A stretch of 64,000 nucleotides of DNA from Halomonas sp. 1513 (GTDB lineage: Bacteria > Pseudomonadota > Gammaproteobacteria > Pseudomonadales > Halomonadaceae): the NCBI GenBank assembly GCA_001971685.1, contig CP019326.1, forward strand, positions 2,976,001-3,040,000, written 5' to 3'. The notes under the pieces are model-generated. The model was not told the origin of the DNA. It made no database searches and worked only from the letters and a program-made list of their open reading frames with translations. A program made the translations under genes and the position numbers. Below, in pieces: positions 17,815 to 25,416 of the stretch. Numbering within the stretch: the stretch's first letter is position 1; each line of letters opens with the position of its first letter.

Positions 17815-18483
17815 TCAGGTATCGCAGTTGTGCCCTGTGCTGTTGCCGGCGAAGCGCTGCTGAGCATCGACCACGTAGGCCGATAGTGCCGCCAGCTCTT
17901 GCGACTCCCAGTCCAGCGGCTCGGCCTCCATCGGAGCGATCATGCAGAGCTGGACCATCTCGTCGGCATGCACGCGCTCCATGGAGAACATGTCCATGCC
18001 CATGGCGACCTCATGGGGGTAAGGGTCGTTGAACGTGTCCTGATAGCCCGACAAGCCATCGGCACCGTGGCAGCTGGCACAGGAGAGGCCATTGGTACTC
18101 AGCGAGGTGTCGTTGAACAGCGCCTCGCCTCGAGCGATCAGCTCGGCGGGGTTATCACCCGACTCGTCATAGCCCGGGGTGTAACCCTCGGGGCGCTCGA
18201 CCGCGGATCTGTCGTGGTCACCCGCCTCGGCTTCCCCTTCGGCTTCTCCCTCGGCTTCGGCTTCCCCTTCGGCTTCGGCTTCCCCCTCGCCTTCGGCATG
18301 CGCCTCTGCCAGCATCAAGGGTGCTTCCTTGCCGCTGGTATAGGCACTGCCATCGGGCGTCTCGCCGGCCACCGCTTGAAACGCCGAACCACTTGCTACC
18401 AAGAGCAGTGCCGGCGCGGTATAGCCAAGCTGACGGCTGAGTCGACTCAGCAGAGTGCGACGCTTCTCGTCTTGTATTGTCAT
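17815..18483 (-). CDS. c-type cytochrome (SoxA-like) with Glu/Ala/Gly-rich linker; candidate substrate of the TTL-like enzyme
   Basis: Periplasmic monohaem cytochrome of 222 residues. Residues 1-40 closely match the N-terminus of the 88-residue protein at 14943-15209 (MTIQDEKRRTLLSRLSRQLG, then signal core ending QAVA). Residues 53-88 carry APLMLAEAHAE and a Glu/Ala/Gly tract. A cytochrome domain follows, with the haem motif CASCH at 135-139. The later LCMIAPMEAEPLDWESQELAALSAYV region resembles SoxA-type cytochromes, with possible Cys or Met ligands. ATG at 18483 has GGAGG upstream; an open in-frame extension to 18612 is non-coding. The electron partner is unknown. The tract lies between signal peptide and haem domain, so any modification would be on a linker. 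Confidence 0.88.
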   Translation of the reverse strand: MTIQDEKRRTLLSRLSRQLGYTAPALLLVASGSAFQAVAGETPDGSAYTSGKEAPLMLAEAHAEGEGEAEAEGEAEAEGEAEGEAEAGDHDRSAVERPEGYTPGYDESGDNPAELIARGEALFNDTSLSTNGLSCASCHGADGLSGYQDTFNDPYPHEVAMGMDMFSMERVHADEMVQLCMIAPMEAEPLDWESQELAALSAYVVDAQQRFAGNSTGHNCDT

Positions 18484-18670
18484 TGTTTGACCTCCTCGAT
18501 CACGGATGAGCAACGGCTGCGTCTGCCGCTGCAGCATGGCGCTACACTCGGCGACAAACGGGCATAGACAGCCAAGTCGCTTGTGACGCCATACCCGCTT
18601 GGTCAGCGCCATGCCCGGATCCTTACAGTGCGTTGCAATGTCCTGGCGCCGTGCACCTCTTGAAATATGG

Positions 18671-18680
18671 ACCGATCGGT
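18671..18680. promoter_or_regulatory. Probable TetR-family operator
   Basis: Perfect palindrome ACCGATCGGT 15 nt upstream of the TetR-type start codon, in the gap shared with the divergent cytochrome gene. Its position suggests autoregulation and possibly control of the cytochrome. Operator role is inferred from placement. Confidence 0.5.
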
Positions 18681-18694
18681 ACTAAATTACCAAT

Positions 18695-19282
18695 ATGACA
18701 CGCGGACGCCCCATAGCCTTCAGCCCCGACCAAGCGACCAGCGCCGCTATGCAGGTGTTCTGGTCACGAGGCTACGACAGTGCTTCGACACGCGACCTGC
18801 TCGACGCCATGCAGATCTCGCGCAGCAGCCTCTACCAGGCCTACGGCAACAAGGAGCAGCTGTTCCTCGAGGCGCTGCGTCGCTATCGGGCTAATTTGCT
18901 CAGCCGCCTCGAGCGCCGCCTGGCCGCCGCTCCCTCTGCCCGGGCCTTCATCGAAGGGCTGTTCGTCGACACCGCCGCCGAGGCGGGCAGCGAGCGCGCC
19001 GCGCTGGGCTGCCTGATCTTCAACTCCGCCAGCGAGCTGGGACAGCGAGAAGGCCTGGCCGCGGAAGAGGCCAGACGCAGCCTCAACGCCATCACTGCGC
19101 TGTTTCAGCAAGCGGTCGTCTCGGCCCAGCAGCAGGGGGATATCGACGCCCAGCGCGACGCCAGGGCGCTGGCTACCTACCTGACGATGGGCATGGCCGG
19201 GCTACGCACCCTGCTCAAATCGACGAGTGATCGGGCCACCACCGAAGCGGCCGCTCGACTCTTTCTGGAGCCGCTTCACTAG
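18695..19282 (+). CDS. TetR/AcrR-family transcriptional regulator
   Basis: Regulator of 195 residues. The N-terminal helix-turn-helix is clear: TSAAMQVFWSRGYDSASTRDLLDAMQISRSSLYQAYGNKEQLFLEALRRY across about residues 14-62, in the order expected for TetR proteins. The C-terminal ligand domain has GCLIFNSASELG, found in the YxaF/LmrA-like subgroup. The inducer is unknown. It is transcribed away from the cytochrome and toward the AhpD-like gene, 114 nt downstream, which it may control. The palindrome at 18671-18680 lies just before its start. Confidence 0.92.
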   Translation: MTRGRPIAFSPDQATSAAMQVFWSRGYDSASTRDLLDAMQISRSSLYQAYGNKEQLFLEALRRYRANLLSRLERRLAAAPSARAFIEGLFVDTAAEAGSERAALGCLIFNSASELGQREGLAAEEARRSLNAITALFQQAVVSAQQQGDIDAQRDARALATYLTMGMAGLRTLLKSTSDRATTEAAARLFLEPLH

Positions 19283-19356
19283 CGGCTATTCAGCGATAGA
19301 CCTAGCGGAAGAACACACTTCTTAGTGCCGCTATTTTTGAACTAATCGATCCACAT

Positions 19357-19375
19357 ATGGCACGACCCGTGCCAT
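19357..19375. promoter_or_regulatory. Inverted repeat upstream of the AhpD-like gene
   Basis: Perfect 8-bp arms (ATGGCACG / CGTGCCAT) around a 3-bp spacer, ending 21 nt before the start codon at 19397. Could be an operator overlapping the promoter or leader, or a short mRNA hairpin. It does not match the palindrome before the TetR gene. Confidence 0.4.
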
Positions 19376-19396
19376 CGACTGAAAGGAGTCATACCC

Positions 19397-19966
19397 ATGT
19401 CTGCAGACTACAAGATGCAGCTTGCCCCCCAGACCCTCGACAACGCCGACGACCAGGCGCGCCCTCTGCTCGAGAAAGCCAATGCCAAATTGGGCTTCGT
19501 GCCGCACATGTATGAAGGTATGGCCAAGGCGCCCGGCGTTCTTAGCACCTATCTGCACGGCTATGAGCTGTTCCGTGAGGCGTCGGGTTTCGCACCGCCC
19601 GAACAGGAAGTGGTGTTTCTGACCATCAGCCGTCTCAACGGCTGCGGCTACTGCATGTCGGCACACAGCATGCTGGCCGACAAGATGTCCCAGGTGCCGG
19701 CCGATGTGCTCGAGGCCATCCGCACCGACCAGCCGATCCCCGATCAGCGCCTGGCGGCCCTCAGCGCCTTCACACGGGTCATGTTCGAGACTCGCGGCAA
19801 GCCCAACGATGCCGACGTCAAGGCCTTCCTCGACGCTGGCTTCGAGGAGCAGCAGGTGCTACAGATTGTATTGGCGCTGGCGGTGAAGACTCTCTCCAAC
19901 TACGCCAACCACGTCAACCATCCTGACCTGGATGACGCCTTTGCCAGCCACGCCTGGCAGGGCTGA
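19397..19966 (+). CDS. AhpD-like carboxymuconolactone decarboxylase family protein (peroxidase-related)
   Basis: Protein of 189 residues of the CMD/AhpD superfamily. It has an N-terminal extension with LGFVPHMYEGMAKAPGVLSTYLHGYELF, and the redox motif NGCGYCMSAHSMLA near residue 80. The CxxC-x3-H arrangement is the peroxidatic thiol site of AhpD-like proteins. The helical remainder ends in LSNYANHVNHPDLD, common in the alkylhydroperoxidase-like group. AAGGAG precedes the ATG. It probably reduces peroxides or acts on small organic substrates. Position downstream of a TetR gene and behind an inverted repeat suggests regulated expression. Confidence 0.9.
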   Translation: MSADYKMQLAPQTLDNADDQARPLLEKANAKLGFVPHMYEGMAKAPGVLSTYLHGYELFREASGFAPPEQEVVFLTISRLNGCGYCMSAHSMLADKMSQVPADVLEAIRTDQPIPDQRLAALSAFTRVMFETRGKPNDADVKAFLDAGFEEQQVLQIVLALAVKTLSNYANHVNHPDLDDAFASHAWQG

Positions 19967-20031
19967 TACGCTGCGCCATGCCCGCGGCCACTGGCGGCGG
20001 GCAAGTCACCCCATGCCTGGAGGTACTCGCC

Positions 20032-20982
20032 ATGTTCCGCACGCTTATCCTGACACTTGCCACCCTGTGGTTTTCAGCACAGGTTCACGCCAGCGGTCTC
20101 AGCCCGTTGGTCGATGCCGACTGGCTCGAGCAGCATCTCGCTGACGACGACCTGGTAGTGCTCGACGTGCGCTCCGATATCGACGGCGGCGGCGGCCACG
20201 AAGCGTTTGAAGCCGCGCATATTCCCGGCAGCCGCCACACCCGCTACGGCGAAGACGGCTGGCGCGAGAGCCGCAATGACGTGGCCGGCCTGATGCCCGC
20301 CGTCGAGGAGCTCGAGCAGCTGATCGGCGAACTCGGCATCAGCAATGACAACCGCGTGGTGATCGCCCCCGCCGGTACCGGCCCCACCGACTTCGGCACT
20401 GCCGCGCGCATCTACTGGACCTTCAAGATCCTCGGCCACGACCAGGTGGCGATCCTCGACGGCGGCTTCGCCGGCTGGCAGCAGCAGGATCGCGAGGTGG
20501 CCAGCGGCCCGACGCCCAGCGTCGAGGCGGCAACCTTCAGCGCAGAGCTTCGCGAAGAACTGATCGCCACCACCGAACAGGTGGAAGAGGCACGCCAGCG
20601 CCAGACCCAACTGGTAGACGCCCGGCCGTCGGACTATTTCACCGGCGAAACGACGTCTCCCGCGGTACGTGAGGCCGGCACCATACCCGGCGCTCGCAAC
20701 CTGCCGCACCAGAGCCACATGAATGACCGTAACGGTGCCTACTACCTGGATACCGACGGGCTGGACGCGCGCATCAACGCGGCCGAGCTGAACCGCGATG
20801 AGCGCACCATTGCGTTCTGCAATACCGGCCACTGGGCCGCCACCGACTGGTTCGTGCTCAGCGAAATCGCCGGTTTCGACGATGTCGCCATGTACGATGG
20901 TTCGATGGCCGCCTGGACCATCAGCGAGTCGCGCCCCGTACAGCTGGCCCGCCGCGGCCTCGAGCTGCTCAGCGGCGACTGA
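20032..20982 (+). CDS. Periplasmic two-domain sulfurtransferase (rhodanese)
   Basis: Exported rhodanese of 316 residues. A signal peptide (MFRTLILTLATLWFSAQVHA) is followed by a first, inactive rhodanese domain (DDLVVLDVRSD, AHIPGSRHTRYG, YWTFKILGHDQVAILDGGFAGW). The second domain has QLVDARPSDYFTGE, GTIPGARNLPHQ and the active-site loop IAFCNTGHWAA with the catalytic Cys. Such enzymes transfer sulfane sulfur between thiosulfate or mercaptopyruvate and thiophilic acceptors. The ATG at 20032 follows GGAGG. The open frame extends to 19978, but that part encodes no signal sequence. The next gene, lgt, is convergent. Confidence 0.92.
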   Translation: MFRTLILTLATLWFSAQVHASGLSPLVDADWLEQHLADDDLVVLDVRSDIDGGGGHEAFEAAHIPGSRHTRYGEDGWRESRNDVAGLMPAVEELEQLIGELGISNDNRVVIAPAGTGPTDFGTAARIYWTFKILGHDQVAILDGGFAGWQQQDREVASGPTPSVEAATFSAELREELIATTEQVEEARQRQTQLVDARPSDYFTGETTSPAVREAGTIPGARNLPHQSHMNDRNGAYYLDTDGLDARINAAELNRDERTIAFCNTGHWAATDWFVLSEIAGFDDVAMYDGSMAAWTISESRPVQLARRGLELLSGD

Positions 20983-21054
20983 TCTCCCCCCTCCGAGCCG
21001 GGGCATCGCGCTAACCGCACCGGATGCCTCGGCCCGAACCCGACAGGGCCATGC

Positions 21055-21852
21055 TCAACGCCGCTGGTCACGCGTCGCGTCGATCGGCTGCCGACGCGAC
21101 CATGCCATCAGCGCTATACCCGCGACGATCATCGGCGCGGTCAGCAGCATGCCCATGGTGACCCAGCCAAAGGCGATAAAGCCGATATGCTCGTCCGGCA
21201 GCCGCACGAACTCCACGGCGAAGCGGAACACGCCGTACAGCAGCAGGAACAGGCCGGAGATCAAGCCTCTCCGCCGCGGCTTAGCCGATAGCCACCACAG
21301 CACGGCAAACAGCACCACCCCTTCCAGGGCGAATTCATAGAGCGCCGAAGGGTGACGTGGCTCGGGCCCCATATGGGGAAAGGGCATGGCCCAGGGCAGC
21401 TCGCTGACGCGACCGGGCAGCTCGTGGTTGATGAAATTACCGATCCTGCCCGCCCCCAGGCCGATCGGCACCAGGGGTGCGATAAAGTCGGTGAGCTGGA
21501 AGTAGCCGAGCCGATGCTTGCGCGCGAACAGCAGGGCCGCCACCAGCACGCCAAGCAGGCCGCCATGGAAACTCATGCCGCCGTCCCAGAGCATGAACAG
21601 CCACAGCGGGTCGGCTAACAGCCGGTCGAGGCCGTAGAACAGGGCGTAGCCAAAGCGTCCCCCGATCACCACCCCGAGCGCTGCATAGAACACCAGGTCA
21701 CCGATGGCATCCTGGCTCAGCCCCACCCGGTGGGCGCGCCGGCGCCCCAGCCACCAGGCCGCCACAAAGCCCACCACGTACATCAAGCCATACCAGTGGA
21801 CCTGCAGTGGCCCTAGCGAGATCGCCACTGGATCGATATTGGGATAGTCCAT
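21055..21852 (-). CDS. lgt: Prolipoprotein diacylglyceryl transferase
   Basis: Inner-membrane enzyme of 265 residues that transfers diacylglycerol from phosphatidylglycerol to the lipobox Cys of prolipoproteins, the first step of bacterial lipoprotein maturation. It has seven hydrophobic segments. The N-terminal [15 protein letters not shown], the middle [13 protein letters not shown], and the Lgt signature [14 protein letters not shown] (about residues 137-150) with the essential Arg and Asn are present. ATG at 21852. The small secreted protein upstream is on the same strand but 157 nt away. Essential in most gammaproteobacteria. Confidence 0.97.
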   Translation of the reverse strand: MDYPNIDPVAISLGPLQVHWYGLMYVVGFVAAWWLGRRRAHRVGLSQDAIGDLVFYAALGVVIGGRFGYALFYGLDRLLADPLWLFMLWDGGMSFHGGLLGVLVAALLFARKHRLGYFQLTDFIAPLVPIGLGAGRIGNFINHELPGRVSELPWAMPFPHMGPEPRHPSALYEFALEGVVLFAVLWWLSAKPRRRGLISGLFLLLYGVFRFAVEFVRLPDEHIGFIAFGWVTMGMLLTAPMIVAGIALMAWSRRQPIDATRDQRR

Positions 21853-22008
21853 CAGACGCCCCCCCGCGGCTTGCCGTCATCGGCCGTAAACGCTGTCCGC
21901 ACTGCCACCCGCCGGGTGGCGTGCCAACCGTTGCAATAGGTCATGGATAACCTCTCGTCTCTCGTGAAGATTGGCTCGCCGTGTGGACGAGCCGCGAATC
22001 AACAGCGA

Positions 22009-22032
22009 GTCAGACGCGAGGAGGACGCTCGA
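22009..22032. repeat. Copy of a dispersed GTCAGACGCGAGG repeat
   Basis: The 24-nt segment beginning GTCAGACGCGAGGA and ending ACGCTCGA recurs at 25003-25026 with two differences. Here it supplies the last codons and the stop of the small gene on the minus strand. It may be half of a REP-like element. Confidence 0.6.
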
Positions 22033-22351
22033 GACGTTCAGGGGATGTGGATAGCCACACAGCGGCAGGCGCATGCAGCGCTTCGCTGGAGGGGGGATGC
22101 AAACCGGGGTTGGGTGAGGCCCCGGCGGAGAGATTGACGCAGGAGGTCACGCAGCCGGTGCCACCGCTATCGTCCTGCACGTCATCCGTCATTAGCGATA
22201 CGTCAAGGGTGGATAGCAGCTCGACCGATGGCTCGTGCTGGATGGGGCAGCTAGCGTCTGCACCAGGGCCATCCGTCGCCGCAGCCGGCCCCGACACCAT
22301 GGCGAATGCCAACGGTAAACACAGCAGCCAGGAAATAAGGAGACGCCGCAT
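22010..22351 (-). CDS. Small secreted protein of unknown function
   Basis: Protein of 113 residues. It starts with a convincing signal peptide (MRRLLISWLLCLPLAFAMVSGPAAA). The mature part holds Cys in ASCPIQH and a pair in GCVTSCVN, and a Pro/Ser-rich end. Its final codons (ERLERPPRV and stop) come from a dispersed repeat at 22009-22032, so the natural C-terminus may have been replaced. It lies near copper and stress genes; small Cys/His-containing exported proteins are common in copper loci, but nothing shows metal binding here. No clear ribosome site is visible. I do not recognise the family. Confidence 0.55.
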   Translation of the reverse strand: MRRLLISWLLCLPLAFAMVSGPAAATDGPGADASCPIQHEPSVELLSTLDVSLMTDDVQDDSGGTGCVTSCVNLSAGASPNPGLHPPSSEALHAPAAVWLSTSPERLERPPRV

Positions 22352-22477
22352 GGATCGAGCTCAATTGCTGGAACGGATGGTGGTCGGAAGAGTATTTCAT
22401 GGCGCTTAGCGGCCCATCAACCTCAGTGCCGCCCCAAGGTCGACACGACATCGACGCTGGTCATGGTCATGCCCGGC

Positions 22478-23926
22478 TCACAGCAGCGGCGCGAGGAGGT
22501 ACGCACCCCGCGCCGCCACCCGATGCCACAGCGGGAGTTCGTCGATCTCCTCTGCCTGCATGAGCCTCGACCGAGCGAAGTCGTCCTCGAACATCGCTTC
22601 CACTTCGGCGGCAAAGCCTGAGTCCATCACCATTGCCGTCACCTCAAAATTGAGACGAAAAGAGCGATTGTCGAGATTCACGGTGCCCACCGCCGCACCG
22701 ATGTCGTCCACCAGAAAGGACTTGCCATGCAAGAATCCCTCCTCGTAGCGATAGACCCCAACGCCCGCCTCGAGTAGCGAGTCCAGAAAGGCGTAGGCGG
22801 CGAAATAGGTCAAGGGGTTGTCGGGACGCTCAGGGATCAGTATCCGCACGTCGACACCGCTCAGGGCGGCGAGCTTGAGCATCGCCTGTACTCCCTCGTC
22901 GGGCACGAAGTAGGGGCTGGAGATCCAGATACGCTGATGTGCGGCGTGAATCGCCTGCTGAATCATCAGGCTGGCGGTTTCGAAGCGATCCGCGGGGCCT
23001 GTCGGCAGGATCAACACCGTGGCCCCGTGGTGGCTGGGGACGACCGGCGACCAGGGTAGATCGGGCAACTCCTCGGTGGCCCAGTGCCAGTCCTCGAGAA
23101 ACACCAGTTGCAGCGCCAGGGCCGCCGGCCCTTCGATCATCAGGTGGGTATCACGCCAGGGGCCGATGCGCGGGTGGCCCTCCAGATACTCGTTGCCAAC
23201 GTTGAAGCCCCCGACCCAGGCTCGGGCACCGTCGGCCACCACGATCTTGCGATGATTGCGGAAATTGAGCTGGAAACGGTTACCGGGGCCGCGTGTGGAG
23301 TGAAAGCGATGCACGCGCACTCCTGCCGCCTCCAACGCCTTTAGATAGCGGCCCGGCAGGGCATAGCTGCCGATCTCATCGTAGAGGAAGAACACCTCCA
23401 CCCCTTCGCGCGCTTTTTCGATCAGCCGAGCCTGCAACGCCATGCCCACCGCGTCTGCCCGTACGATGTAGAACTGCACCAGCAGATAGCGCTCGGCGGA
23501 TTCAATGCCGGCAAACAAGCTCTCGAAGGTCGCCTCGCCATCGATGAGAAGATCGACACGATTGCCACCTAGAAACGGCAACTTGGCCAACTCCTCGACG
23601 CCCACCAGATGCTTGTCCGAGTGCGCCGCCGAGACCGTATGCGATCGCAACTCCACCAACTTGTCGGCGAGAGCTCGCCCCAAGGCAGAATCCTCGTCAC
23701 GGCGAGAAGACACATAGCCTTGAAACTTCGTCCGTCCGAACACCCAGTAGGCCGGCACCGCCACATAGGGCAGCGTGTTGAGGGAGACGATCCAGGCCAC
23801 GGCGCCTTGGGAAGTACGGCTCGACATCATTGCGTCCAGTGACGAGGCCAGGCCCACCAGGTGGGCAATGCCCATCACCAGCAGCAGCCGTCGCCAGGGT
23901 CGGCGGCGTCTAGTCCGAGGCGTCAT
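22478..23926 (-). CDS. cls: Cardiolipin synthase, phospholipase D family
   Basis: Membrane-bound enzyme of 482 residues that condenses two phosphatidylglycerol molecules to cardiolipin. Two N-terminal hydrophobic segments (about residues 12-30 and 42-62) are followed by two phospholipase D catalytic motifs. The first is NHRKIVVADGARAWVGGFN near 222 and the second HGKSFLVDDIGAAVGTVN near 400, each with the HxK-x4-D core and nearby Gly and Asn. GYVSSRRDED and LPFLGGNRVDLLIDGE are typical ClsA features. The length matches ClsA (about 480). It is followed by a lipoprotein gene upstream on the same strand with a 35-nt gap, suggesting one transcript. Cardiolipin content rises with salt stress in many halophiles. 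Confidence 0.95.
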   Translation of the reverse strand: MTPRTRRRRPWRRLLLVMGIAHLVGLASSLDAMMSSRTSQGAVAWIVSLNTLPYVAVPAYWVFGRTKFQGYVSSRRDEDSALGRALADKLVELRSHTVSAAHSDKHLVGVEELAKLPFLGGNRVDLLIDGEATFESLFAGIESAERYLLVQFYIVRADAVGMALQARLIEKAREGVEVFFLYDEIGSYALPGRYLKALEAAGVRVHRFHSTRGPGNRFQLNFRNHRKIVVADGARAWVGGFNVGNEYLEGHPRIGPWRDTHLMIEGPAALALQLVFLEDWHWATEELPDLPWSPVVPSHHGATVLILPTGPADRFETASLMIQQAIHAAHQRIWISSPYFVPDEGVQAMLKLAALSGVDVRILIPERPDNPLTYFAAYAFLDSLLEAGVGVYRYEEGFLHGKSFLVDDIGAAVGTVNLDNRSFRLNFEVTAMVMDSGFAAEVEAMFEDDFARSRLMQAEEIDELPLWHRVAARGAYLLAPLL

Positions 23927-23961
23927 CTAGCGAGGTAATCCAGCATGCTCTTGCTCCTGGA

Positions 23962-24825
23962 TCACTCGAGGTGCGACCAGTCACGCCCGCCATTGGCGCT
24001 GAGCAACAGGCGCCCCTCATCATCTGACGCTACCAACCGCTGGGCATCATTCGGATCCACCGCCAGGTGCAGCAAGTAGCGCTCACCCCAGTCAGCCTTG
24101 ACCACCTCCCAGTCGCGGCTGCCCTCCGGCCCTTTCACTAAGCCGACTCCCAGCATGAAGGCGTAAAGCTCTCCCTGGCTCGCCACCACCAGGCTCGTGG
24201 GACGACGCTCGGCGTGAATCTGACGCCAGCGCTCGCCGCCGTCCGGGCTCATCAACAGCCCCGTCTGAGTGGCCGCATAGAGCTGCTCGGGATCTCGACT
24301 CGAGGCCGCCAGGGCCATCAGCCCGGCGGGCGCCTGGGCGCGGATCTGCCAGCTGGAACCACCGTCCTGGCTGAGCTGAAGCTGACCGGCATAGGCTCCG
24401 TAGAGCACGTCGGGGATGGCCTCGCTGACGGTGAGCTGATGGAAGTCCACCGGGCCATCGGCGCCGGGCGAGCGCTGCTCCCAGTGTTTACCCCCATCGC
24501 TGGAGACTACCACGCCAAGATTGCCGCCCCGGGCCGGATGGCCGCTGGCGAAGAAGGTCTCGGCGTCAGTGGGGTGCGGCGTGAAGCCCATGAAGTCATG
24601 GGTCTCCTCCGACACCCGGCGAGCCATGCCATCGCGATCCACAGCATAGAAACCATGGTGGGTGGCCAGCCACAGCCGTTCGCTATCCGATCGATCAAAG
24701 GCCAGGCCGTGTATATGCGTCTGACCTCGTAGCTGCTCGAGGCTGATATCACCCGAATCACGGGAGCAGCCCACCATCAGGGTCAACAGCACGGCCACGG
24801 CAAGTGGCCAGCGACAATGGGTCAT
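23962..24825 (-). CDS. BNR-repeat (F510_1955-like) lipoprotein
   Basis: Predicted lipoprotein of 287 residues. It has a signal peptide with lipobox LMVGC (Cys about residue 20). The mature part contains repeated sialidase-type BNR or Asp-box blades, including VSSDGGKHWEQ, LSQDGGSSWQI, MSPDGGERWRQ and LSANGGRDWSHLE, which predict a beta-propeller. The opening THIHGLAFD is typical of the F510_1955 family that NCBI labels a glycosylhydrolase-like group. No catalytic residues can be assigned. Such proteins often accompany copper or metal genes. It is probably cotranscribed with cls downstream. Confidence 0.8.
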   Translation of the reverse strand: MTHCRWPLAVAVLLTLMVGCSRDSGDISLEQLRGQTHIHGLAFDRSDSERLWLATHHGFYAVDRDGMARRVSEETHDFMGFTPHPTDAETFFASGHPARGGNLGVVVSSDGGKHWEQRSPGADGPVDFHQLTVSEAIPDVLYGAYAGQLQLSQDGGSSWQIRAQAPAGLMALAASSRDPEQLYAATQTGLLMSPDGGERWRQIHAERRPTSLVVASQGELYAFMLGVGLVKGPEGSRDWEVVKADWGERYLLHLAVDPNDAQRLVASDDEGRLLLSANGGRDWSHLE

Positions 24826-24847
24826 GACATCTCTTCCTCATCTCTCA

Positions 24848-25000
24848 TCAGCTGGGGATAGCGCGACGCAACGCCACCGCACGGCGCCAAGCTACGACAT
24901 GGCAGGATCCACTCGCGCGAAGTGTCGCCGTCACGCCCGGTTCTTCGCGCTCGATGAGGTGGCAGTGCGAATCGATCACCACCGTGCCATGAGGTAAGAG
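24848..25000 (-). pseudogene. Possible remnant of a multicopper oxidase C-terminus
   Basis: The minus strand is open from about 25000 to a TGA at 24848-24850 and encodes VVIDSHCHLIEREEPGVTA. This resembles the C-terminal type-1 copper site of multicopper oxidases (HCH-x3-H-x4-M), but the second His reads Arg and the Met reads Val. No start codon with a ribosome site is present and the upstream part is missing, cut exactly where the repeat element at 25001-25066 begins. Its copper-locus setting fits a decayed copA/cueO-type oxidase. The match is short, so the call is tentative. Confidence 0.35.
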
Positions 25001-25066
25001 GGGTCAGACGCGAGGAAAACGCTCGAAGGTGGCGATAGATCCAGTGGACCTGGCCAATTCTGACCC
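25001..25066. repeat. REP-like element bounded by GGGTCAGA/TCTGACCC
   Basis: A 66-bp segment flanked by 8-bp terminal inverted repeats (GGGTCAGA ... TCTGACCC). Its left part (GTCAGACGCGAGGA...ACGCTCGA) recurs at 22009-22032. GGGTCAGA-type ends are seen in REP-like sequences mobilised by RAYT transposases in gammaproteobacteria; no transposase is present here. Confidence 0.6.
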
Positions 25067-25416
25067 GGCCCGATCAGGCCCGCAACCAGCGTCCTGCACG
25101 CAGGTTGACCATCGAGGCGCCCTTGATCTGCATCAATGGAAAGGTTGCGACGTTGAACTAGGGTGATTCCACCACCCTGTCAGTCGAGCCTTGCGCCATG
25201 GACCTAGCCAAACCCGCGACATGCTCAGAAACAACCCGGCTCGGACTGTTGCCCTGTCCCGCCCAGTGCGATCTGCCTGCTCACTCAGCGGTTCAGGTCT
25301 CGAGGATCGCGCAGCGTTGGTGATGATGAAACGGCATTGACCTGCGTGCCCCACACAGCTCGCAGAATGTAGACGATGACCATCAATCGGGCCTCTCGCC
25401 CGACGGGAGAATGAAC
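25067..25416. other. Non-coding gap before the Met-rich gene
   Basis: No convincing gene. A short inverted repeat AGGGTG-N7-CACCCT (25160-25178) may be regulatory. A CueR-type copper promoter would be expected here, but I could not recognise one. Confidence 0.5.

Noticed and set aside
25198..25323. 41-codon plus-strand frame in the gap before the Met-rich gene
   Set aside because: No ribosome site, no hydrophobic segment and no family resemblance.
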